From: Acidovorax sp. T1
GTDB taxonomy: Bacteria > Pseudomonadota > Gammaproteobacteria > Burkholderiales > Burkholderiaceae_C
Assembly: GCF_002176815.1 (NCBI RefSeq)
Contig: NZ_CP021648.1
Location: forward strand, 3,887,001 to 3,951,000
Direction of reading: 5' to 3'
Length of the DNA stretch: 64,000 nucleotides
Within the stretch, counting starts at the first letter, position 1; each line of letters begins with the position of its first letter. Position numbers and translations under genes: made by a program. The notes beneath the pieces are model-generated. The model was not told the DNA's origin. It worked only from the letters and a program-made list of their open reading frames with translations, and did no database searches. Shown in pieces: positions 58,421 through 64,000 of this stretch.

Positions 58421-58435
58421 TATCGCCTATCGATA
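58421..58435. promoter_or_regulatory. Putative IclR operator at the transporter/hydrolase divergent region
   Basis: TATCG-CCTAT-CGATA: palindromic arms around CCTAT. The 13-mer ATCGCCTATCGAT recurs exactly upstream of iclR (60834-60846). A second half-like TCGATAATC follows at 58444-58452. Confidence 0.6.
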
Positions 58436-58546
58436 TTCACACGTCGATAATCAGTTTGTTTAAGCCGATTAACACTATATGTGGCCTGATTTTTGCTGTG
58501 AACGTCGCGTATTTTTCTTTCCGTCGCATACCCTCCGGACAAAACC

Positions 58547-59794
58547 ATGATCTCCACCACTACGCCCCGAATTAATGCAGACCGCCTCTGGAAATCCCTC
58601 ATGGACCTGGCCCAGATTGGTGCAACACCCAAAGGCGGGGTGCGCCGCATTGCCCTCACCGACGAAGACCGCCAGGGCCGCGACCTGGTGGCGCGCTGGT
58701 GCCGCGAGGCCGGCCTGGACGTGCGGGTGGACGAAGTCGGCAACCTGTTTGCCCGCCGCCCAGGGCTGGACCCACTGGCGCGCGCCGTGGCCACGGGCAG
58801 CCACATCGACACCCAGCCATCGGGCGGCAAGTTTGACGGCAACTTTGGCGTGCTGGCCGGGCTGGAAGTGATGCGCACCCTGAACGACCTGGGCCTGCAA
58901 ACCCGCGCCCCGCTCGAAGTGGTGGTCTGGACGAATGAGGAAGGCACGCGCTTTACCCCGGTGATGATGGGCTCGGGGGCCTTTGCGGGCGTGTTCACGC
59001 CCGACTTCATCCGCGCCCAGAAAGACATCGCTGGCGCCAGCGTGGGCGACGAGCTGGCGCGCATTGGCTACCGCGGCGCACACCCCTGCGGCGCGGTACC
59101 GGGGGGCATGTTTGCCGCCTACTTCGAGGCCCACATCGAGCAGGGTCCAGTGCTGGAAGCGCACGGTCTGCCGATTGGCATCGTCACCGGCGCGCTAGGC
59201 CAGCAATGGTACGACGTGACGGTCACCGGCATGGACGCCCACGCCGGTCCCACACCCATGGAACTGCGCCACGATGCCTTGCTGGCTGCTGCCCGCATGG
59301 TCGAGGCCGTCAACCGTATTGCACTGTCTGAGGCGCCGCACGGACGGGGCACGGTGGGCTATCTGCAGGTGCTGCCCAATTCCCGCAACGTGATCCCGGG
59401 TCAGGTGCAGTTCTCGGTGGACTTTCGCAACCTGTCGCAAGACGGCCTGGACCGCATGGATGCGGCCCTGCGCACCGCGTTGGACCAGATTGCCGGAGCC
59501 GCCCAGGTGCAGGTGACCGTGGCGCAGGTCGTGAAATACGAACCCTGTCTGTTCGACGCCCGCTGCGTGGCCAGCGTGCGCCATGCAGCCGAGCAGCTGC
59601 AGCTGCCGCACATGGACGTGGTAAGCGGCGCGGGCCACGATGCCGTGTATGTCAACGGCGTCGCCCCCACCGGCATGATCTTTGTGCCATGCAAGGACGG
59701 CATCAGCCACAACGAGATTGAAGACGCCCTGCCCGAGCACATTGCCGCCGGCGCCAACGTGCTGCTGCTGGCGATGCTGGAGCGTGCCCGGTAA
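58547..59794 (+). CDS. Zn-dependent N-carbamoyl amino acid hydrolase (M20 family)
   Basis: A 415-residue amidase/hydantoinase-carbamoylase family enzyme. Metal ligands: His in ATGSHIDTQPSGG and Asp in KFDGNFGVLAGLE (about 84-108), Glu pair in WTNEEGTRF (about 126-134), His in FEAHIEQGPVLEAHG (about 191), and the C-terminal His in DGISHNEIED. The QPSGGKFDG form resembles beta-ureidopropionase and N-carbamoyl-L-amino acid hydrolases more than allantoate amidohydrolase (AllC), though AllC-type activity is not excluded. It diverges from the transporter operon; an omega-aminotransferase 1 kb on could use a beta-alanine product. Confidence 0.9.
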   Translation: MISTTTPRINADRLWKSLMDLAQIGATPKGGVRRIALTDEDRQGRDLVARWCREAGLDVRVDEVGNLFARRPGLDPLARAVATGSHIDTQPSGGKFDGNFGVLAGLEVMRTLNDLGLQTRAPLEVVVWTNEEGTRFTPVMMGSGAFAGVFTPDFIRAQKDIAGASVGDELARIGYRGAHPCGAVPGGMFAAYFEAHIEQGPVLEAHGLPIGIVTGALGQQWYDVTVTGMDAHAGPTPMELRHDALLAAARMVEAVNRIALSEAPHGRGTVGYLQVLPNSRNVIPGQVQFSVDFRNLSQDGLDRMDAALRTALDQIAGAAQVQVTVAQVVKYEPCLFDARCVASVRHAAEQLQLPHMDVVSGAGHDAVYVNGVAPTGMIFVPCKDGISHNEIEDALPEHIAAGANVLLLAMLERAR

Positions 59795-59848
59795 GGCGCA
59801 GGGTGCTCTGCACGGGGCCTGCCCCAGGCTCCCAGCAGGTGCCCAAGG

Positions 59849-59910
59849 CGATTTTTAGATAAAACCGCCTCCAGCCATTACCCAGAAAGCGCCTATAGCT
59901 ATTCAATCAA
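59849..59910 (-). repeat. Palindromic element copy 10
   Basis: On the minus strand reads GAATAGCTATAGGCGCTTTC, then GGTAATGGCTGGAGGCGG. Located between the hydrolase and iclR genes. Confidence 0.65.
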
Positions 59911-59952
59911 TAGCAATTGATGAATCAAAGGAGGCTGAAAAACGCTGCCCTG

Positions 59953-60759
59953 TCAATGCGTGATCGACTGCGAGATGGCCCGCGCGCACTCGATCACCAT
60001 GGGCGCGAGCTTTTGTTGCGCCTGCTCCAGCGTCCAGCGGCTGGTGGGCGGCGACAGGTGCACTGCGGCCACGGGCTGGCCTTTGCTGTTGAGAATGGGC
60101 GCGCCCACACCCATGTCACCCAGAAACAGCTCTTCGCAGTTGGTGGCATAACCCACCTGGCGGCACTGCGCGATGCGCTCCAGGATGGCATCCACCGTCG
60201 TCAGCGTGGCGGGTGTGCGCACCGGTCGGGGGGCGGCATCCAGCATGGCGCGGGCCTCCGCCTCAGGCAGCTGGCTCAGGTAAGCGCGCCCCGAGCTGGT
60301 GCAGTACATGGGGATGCGCATGCCCACGGGCGTGAGCACCGGAATGAATTGGGTGGTGAGCAACTGCGCGACGAACACCATGTCGGTGCCCACCGGCTCG
60401 GTCAGGCTGGCGGTTTCGCCGCTGGCAGTGGCCAGTTGCGACAGATAGGGATGGGCGACGCGGATCAGCGGGTGGGCGGCCAGGTAATTGAAGCCGATCT
60501 CGATCACCTTGGGCAGCAACTGAAAACGCCGCGTCTGCGGGTGCTTGCCCACATACCCCAGCACCTGCAGCGTGTGCACGGTGCGCTGGGCCGACCCCTT
60601 GGTCATCCCCGTCAGCTGGGCCAGCTCCGAGAGCGTCAGGGTGCGGTGCGCGGCAGTGAAGGCGCGCAGCACATCCAGCCCCTTCTCCAATGACTGGTTG
60701 AACAACGGGTCGGCAGCCGGCCGGGCTGTTGCGGTGTCTGGAGCAGTAGTGCGAACCAT
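59953..60759 (-). CDS. IclR-family transcriptional regulator
   Basis: A 268-residue repressor/activator. The N-terminal winged HTH (TLTLSELAQLTGMTKGSAQR, VHTLQVLGYVGKHPQTRRFQ, about 40-82) is followed by the IclR effector domain (GMRIPMYCTSSGRAYLSQLP and VGAPILNSKGQPVAAVHLSP). The start at 60759 is preferred over an extension to 60924 that would cross the operator. A palindrome upstream and a matching motif before the transporter gene suggest that it controls itself and the transporter/hydrolase genes in response to their substrate. Confidence 0.92.
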   Translation of the reverse strand: MVRTTAPDTATARPAADPLFNQSLEKGLDVLRAFTAAHRTLTLSELAQLTGMTKGSAQRTVHTLQVLGYVGKHPQTRRFQLLPKVIEIGFNYLAAHPLIRVAHPYLSQLATASGETASLTEPVGTDMVFVAQLLTTQFIPVLTPVGMRIPMYCTSSGRAYLSQLPEAEARAMLDAAPRPVRTPATLTTVDAILERIAQCRQVGYATNCEELFLGDMGVGAPILNSKGQPVAAVHLSPPTSRWTLEQAQQKLAPMVIECARAISQSITH

Positions 60760-60820
60760 GGTAGGGTGATAAGAGGGCGGGCCGTGGTGGCCGGACAAGG
60801 GGGACTCCGATGCACGATAA

Positions 60821-60856
60821 CACCCATGATGAAATCGCCTATCGATTTTATGGGTG
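60821..60856. promoter_or_regulatory. Putative IclR autoregulatory operator
   Basis: Nested inverted repeat: CACCCAT (60821-60827) / ATGGGTG (60850-60856) outside, AAATCG (60832-60837) - CCTAT - CGATTT (60843-60848) inside. It shares ATCGCCTATCGAT with the site at 58421-58435. Confidence 0.65.
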
Positions 60857-60969
60857 AGGTTCTTGCCACCAAGACGGCCATGAAAAACGGTCCCCTCAGG
60901 GACCGTTGAGCGGTTGAACTGCATTTGCAGCCCCGGTGACTCTCTGCCGCAGGCTGGGTCGCGTGCGCG

Positions 60970-62331
60970 TCAGGCAGTCTCGGCCAGCGCGTCGCCCAGC
61001 GCATTGACCAGGCGGTCGATTTCGGCCTTTTCGCTGATGAAGGGCGGGGCCAGCTGAATCGTGTCGCCACCGTAGCGCACGTAAAAGCCCTTCTTCCAGC
61101 AGTTCATCGCAATCTCGTAAGGGCGGCGGGCGGGCTCGCCGGGCAGCGCGGCAATCGTGAAGCCTGCGGCCAGGCCAAAGTTGCGGATGTCGGCCACATG
61201 CTTGGCGCCCTTCAAGCTGTGCACGGCCTGCTCAAAGTAAGGGGTCAGCGCCTTCACGCGGCCGATCATGTCTTCCTTTTGCAGGATGTCGAGTGCTGCA
61301 ATGCCCGCCGCGCAGGCCACGGGGTGGGCCGAGTAGGTGTAGCCGTGCGGGAATTCGAGCATGTAGTCCGGTCCGCCCGCCGCCATGAAGGTGTCGTAAA
61401 TCTCCTTGCTGGCCACCACGCCGCCCAGCGGCTGCGCGCCGTTGGTGACCTGCTTGGCAAAATTCAAAATGTCGGGCGTCACGCCAAAGGCCTCGGCGCC
61501 GGTGAAGGCGCCGCTGCGGCCAAAACCGCTGATCACCTCGTCAAAAATCAGCAAAATGTTGTTCTGTGTGCAGATCTCACGCAGACGCTGCAGGTAGCCC
61601 ACGGGCGGTATCACCACACCGGCCGAGCCCGAGAAAGGCTCCACGATCACGGCGGCGATGTTGCTGGCATCGTGCAGCGCAATCACGTCGAGCAAGCGGT
61701 CGGCCAGCTCCTTGCCCGTGGGCGGCATGCCCTTGTGGAACGAGCCTGCGGATGGCTGCGTGTGGGGCAGGTGGTCGGCCTCCACGCCCTGGCCAAACAG
61801 CTTGCGGTTGGCCGCGATGCCGCCCACCGAGATGCCGCCAAAGTTCACGCCGTGGTAGCCCTTTTCGCGGCCGATCAGGCGCGTCTTTGTCCCAAGCCCT
61901 TTGGCGCGCCAGTAGGCACGCGCCATCTTGAGCGAGGTGTCGGCCGATTCAGACCCCGAGCCGGTGAAGAACACATAGTCGAGCCCGGCGGGCGTGAGTT
62001 CCTTGATGCGGTTGGCCAGCTCAAACCCGAGCGGGTGGCCAAATTGGAAGGCGGGCGCGTAATCCAGCTTCATCGCCTGCTTGCCGATGGCTTCGGCAAT
62101 CTCGCGGCGGCCATGGCCCAGCCCCGAGCACCACAGGCCCGACAGGCCGTCAAAGATCTTGCGGCCGTTCGAATCGGTGTAATACGCGCCGCTGCCCTCC
62201 ACGATCATGCGCGGGTTGGCCTTGAACTGGCGGTTGGCCGTGTAGGGCATCCAGTGCGCATCCAGCCATTCGGCGTCCATGCGGGGGCCTTCGGCGCCAG
62301 CGGCGGTTTTTTCGATGTTGACGAAGCTCAT
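60970..62331 (-). CDS. Class III omega-amino acid:pyruvate aminotransferase
   Basis: A 453-residue PLP enzyme of the beta-alanine/omega-aminotransferase group. The N-terminal HWMPYTANRQFKANPRM is typical of beta-alanine:pyruvate transaminase. PLP features: VFFTGSGSESADTSLKMARA (phosphate-binding, about 119-138), LLIFDEVISGFGRSG (Asp to the pyridine N, about 255-269), and Lys in LNFAKQVTNGAQPLGG (about 292). GGAGAA precedes the start at 62331. It diverges from a LysR gene. Expected reaction: beta-alanine + pyruvate to malonate semialdehyde + L-alanine. Confidence 0.92.
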   Translation of the reverse strand: MSFVNIEKTAAGAEGPRMDAEWLDAHWMPYTANRQFKANPRMIVEGSGAYYTDSNGRKIFDGLSGLWCSGLGHGRREIAEAIGKQAMKLDYAPAFQFGHPLGFELANRIKELTPAGLDYVFFTGSGSESADTSLKMARAYWRAKGLGTKTRLIGREKGYHGVNFGGISVGGIAANRKLFGQGVEADHLPHTQPSAGSFHKGMPPTGKELADRLLDVIALHDASNIAAVIVEPFSGSAGVVIPPVGYLQRLREICTQNNILLIFDEVISGFGRSGAFTGAEAFGVTPDILNFAKQVTNGAQPLGGVVASKEIYDTFMAAGGPDYMLEFPHGYTYSAHPVACAAGIAALDILQKEDMIGRVKALTPYFEQAVHSLKGAKHVADIRNFGLAAGFTIAALPGEPARRPYEIAMNCWKKGFYVRYGGDTIQLAPPFISEKAEIDRLVNALGDALAETA

Positions 62332-62443
62332 GGGGTTCTCCAATGCAGGACAGCGATACAAGGCAAGCAGCCCCATGGATTGGGGACGGACGTGGGCCAT
62401 TGTTGCGCCGCCTGTTAATCTCTCAAATAATCAAATATCAATG

Positions 62444-62469
62444 TTTACTTGACATTTTATGCAAGTAAA
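62444..62469. promoter_or_regulatory. Putative LysR-type operator
   Basis: TTTACTTG (62444-62451), 10 nt, CAAGTAAA (62462-62469): a perfect 8-bp inverted repeat in the divergent aminotransferase/lysR region, overlapping a TTGACA hexamer at 62449-62454 and the proposed lysR start. Confidence 0.6.
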
Positions 62470-63421
62470 AACACCCGGACCGATGCCCGCTACGCCCGCT
62501 TCAGCCAAACACCGCGCCGTGCTGGGCCAGCTCAGCGACATGGACTTGCGTCTGCTGCAAGTGTTCAAGAGCGTGGCCGAGTGCGGCGGCATGTCGGCGG
62601 CAGAGCTGGAGCTGAACATCGGCACCAGCACGGTCAGCCGCCACATGAAAGACCTGGAAACGCGCCTGGGCCTCACGCTGTGCCGGCGCGGGCGGGCGGG
62701 TTTTGCCCTCACGCCCGAGGGCCAGCGGGTGTACGACGAAACCCTGCGCCTGCTGTCTGCCGTGGACGCATTTCGCAGCAGCATCGACGACATCCACCAG
62801 CGCATGGGCGGGCGACTCGACGTGGCCGTGTTCGACAAGACCGCCAGCAACCCGGCGGCGCACATCGGCACGGCGATTGCGCTGTTTGCCGAGCAGGCCC
62901 CGGACGTGAGCCTGCAGATGCATGTAGCGTCCATCCCCGCCATTGAGCGCGGGCTGATGGACGGGCGCTTTCACATCGGCATCATTCCGGCGCACCGCGC
63001 ATCACAAAGCCTGGTCTATACCAACCTGTTCACCGAAACCATGCTGCTGTACTGCGGCGCACGGCACCCGCTCTATGGCACCAACCATGCCCCGCTGACC
63101 TGGGAATCGCTGCGCGCCTACCAGTTTGCCGGCCTGGGCTACCACTCGCCCAACATGGAGCTCAGCCACAGCGCGCACCTGCCGCGCAAGGCCACGGGGT
63201 TTGATCAGGAGTCGATTGCCACACTGATCCTCTCGGGCCACTACCTGGGGTTTCTGCCCGACCACTATGCCGAAGCCTTCGAGCGCCAGGGCCAGATGCA
63301 GGCCGTGCTGCCTGCGCAGTTCTTCTACCGCTGCCAGTTTGTCAGCGTGCTGCGCAAGTCGCCCCAGCCGCCGCGCGCGGCCCAGGCGTTTGCGCAATGC
63401 CTGCTGGCCGCGCATGGTTGA
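62459..63421 (+). CDS. LysR-family transcriptional regulator
   Basis: A 320-residue LysR regulator. The HTH is at about residues 29-80 (LRLLQVFKSVAECGGMSAAE, LNIGTSTVSRHMKDLETRLG, LTLCRRGRAGFALTPEG), followed by the periplasmic-binding-like effector domain. The start is uncertain: ATG 62459 overlaps a palindrome and lacks a ribosome binding site, and ATG 62483 would give a 312-residue protein still containing the HTH. It probably regulates the divergent aminotransferase through the palindrome between them. Confidence 0.9.
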   Translation: MQVKTPGPMPATPASAKHRAVLGQLSDMDLRLLQVFKSVAECGGMSAAELELNIGTSTVSRHMKDLETRLGLTLCRRGRAGFALTPEGQRVYDETLRLLSAVDAFRSSIDDIHQRMGGRLDVAVFDKTASNPAAHIGTAIALFAEQAPDVSLQMHVASIPAIERGLMDGRFHIGIIPAHRASQSLVYTNLFTETMLLYCGARHPLYGTNHAPLTWESLRAYQFAGLGYHSPNMELSHSAHLPRKATGFDQESIATLILSGHYLGFLPDHYAEAFERQGQMQAVLPAQFFYRCQFVSVLRKSPQPPRAAQAFAQCLLAAHG

Positions 63422-63499
63422 CGGGCGCACGGCCTTGCGCGCACCTCGCGGCGGGCTGCAGAATGCGGGCTGTTGTTGCAACTTTGCGTAAGGCGTTCC

Positions 63500-63805
63500 A
63501 TGGCATCCCTTTCTTCGATTGGCAACTCCAGCCTGCAGGCGGCCCAGTTGCGGCTGGATGCGTCGGCCAACAACGTGGCCAACATGAACACGCCCGGCTA
63601 CCGCCGCCAGGCAGTGGCACAACAGGCCGTGGCCGACAGCGCGGGCGTGCGCGCCACGGTGCAGCGCCAGCAAGAGGCTGACGGCGTGGCGCTGGAAAAA
63701 GAGGCCGTGGAGCAAATGTCGGCCACCTACGCTTTCAAGGCCAACCTGCAGACCATCAAGACGCAGGATGAAATGATGGGTGCGCTGCTCGACGTGAAGG
63801 CCTGA
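63500..63805 (+). CDS. Orphan mini flagellar rod/hook-type protein
   Basis: A 101-residue protein made of only the conserved ends of FlgB/FlgC/FlgG-type axial proteins. The N-terminal signature LDASANNVANMNTPGYRR (about 18-35) is the Flg_bb_rod motif, and the C-terminus (KANLQTIKTQDEMMGALLDV) matches the Flg_bbr_C helix. The intervening domain is nearly absent. No flagellar genes are near. It has its own terminator and resembles free-standing small rod-like proteins of uncertain function. Confidence 0.75.
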   Translation: MASLSSIGNSSLQAAQLRLDASANNVANMNTPGYRRQAVAQQAVADSAGVRATVQRQQEADGVALEKEAVEQMSATYAFKANLQTIKTQDEMMGALLDVKA

Positions 63806-63834
63806 GAGGCTGCAAAGCCAACCCCGTTCACGCA

Positions 63835-63857
63835 AATGCCCCGCCTGCCGGGGCATT
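63835..63857 (+). terminator. Terminator of the mini rod gene
   Basis: AATGCCCCG (63835-63843), 5-nt loop, CGGGGCATT (63849-63857), then GCTGTTTC, a weak T run. Confidence 0.8.
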
Positions 63858-63885
63858 GCTGTTTCTGCGGCCGAAAAACTGCGGC

Positions 63886-63981
63886 TTAACCCGCCGACGC
63901 CAGCCCGGCCAGGCGGTGAACCAGCCAGCGCTGAAAAGCAAGGCCGGCGGCGCTGCGGCTGCGCAAGGGAATGCTGTACAT
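63886..63981 (-). CDS. Small ORF with strong ribosome binding site
   Basis: A 31-codon minus-strand ORF (MYSIPLRSRSAAGLAFQRWL, then VHRLAGLASAG) preceded by AAAGGAG 9 bp before the ATG. The peptide is basic and amphipathic, with no recognised family. It is too short for similarity arguments; the evidence is the ribosome binding site and clean stop. It converges with the mini rod gene. Confidence 0.45.
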   Translation of the reverse strand: MYSIPLRSRSAAGLAFQRWLVHRLAGLASAG

Positions 63982-64000
63982 GGTGGTGCTCCTTTAATCC

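Overview
The window reads as a high-GC betaproteobacterial chromosome of the Comamonadaceae, closest in style to Acidovorax. This rests on the protein families, the hpf-ptsN-hprK and tsaB-rimI arrangements, the purE-purK-tsaC operon, and a short palindromic repeat (core AGCTGCTAGCGCTT...AAGCGCTAGAGGC) of the kind common in that family. No rRNA, tRNA or CRISPR array was recognised.

Layout. 1-4.4 kb: a leftward APS kinase / sulfotransferase / giant DUF4347 surface-protein cluster; the surface protein is frameshifted and runs off the left edge. 4.4-7.4 kb: an accessory patch with an IS66 remnant, a hipBA toxin-antitoxin pair, a scrambled IS4-type transposase and a VOC-domain stub. 7.5-16 kb: methyltransferase, DTW-domain protein, RIO kinase, YjjJ-type HipA kinase, pirin, SlyD-like PPIase, class-I amidotransferase and an HPF-like protein. 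16-27.5 kb: central carbon genes (gap, tkt, pyk, fba) with a speD-murU-pepP operon and a two-component system facing a PAP2 phosphatase. 27.8-44.4 kb: pntAB, fadD, mtn, corA, tsaB-rimI-UDG-like, dacB, a degenerate SGNH lipoprotein, then tsaC, purK, purE, a YbbN-type thioredoxin and purC. 44.8-50.6 kb: hpf-ptsN-hprK, a barnase/barstar pair and maeB. 50.8-63.4 kb: a nitrogen-scavenging block (allA, amidase, a five-gene peptide-type ABC transporter, an N-carbamoyl amino acid hydrolase, an IclR regulator, an omega-aminotransferase and a LysR regulator). The right edge has an orphan mini rod-type protein and a tiny ORF with a good ribosome binding site.

How genes work together. The 51-62 kb block looks like one catabolic module: the transporter and amidase share a leftward operon, the hydrolase diverges from it, and the IclR gene and the transporter promoter region share a motif (ATCGCCTATCGAT) that probably is the regulator's operator. 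The PAP2 gene and the response-regulator operon diverge from a PmrA-box-like direct repeat. fba and the pur genes, adjacent in many Burkholderiales, are separated here by a block whose inversion would restore the usual order.

The most unusual signal is the dispersed palindromic element: ten copies, four inside conserved enzymes without breaking the frame and three touching gene ends, two of which supply the stop codon. Other notable signals are small lesions (a 20-bp tandem duplication shifting the PAP2 frame, a 1-base shift in the surface-protein gene), two hexanucleotide microsatellites inside genes, and an SGNH lipoprotein that has lost its catalytic residues.
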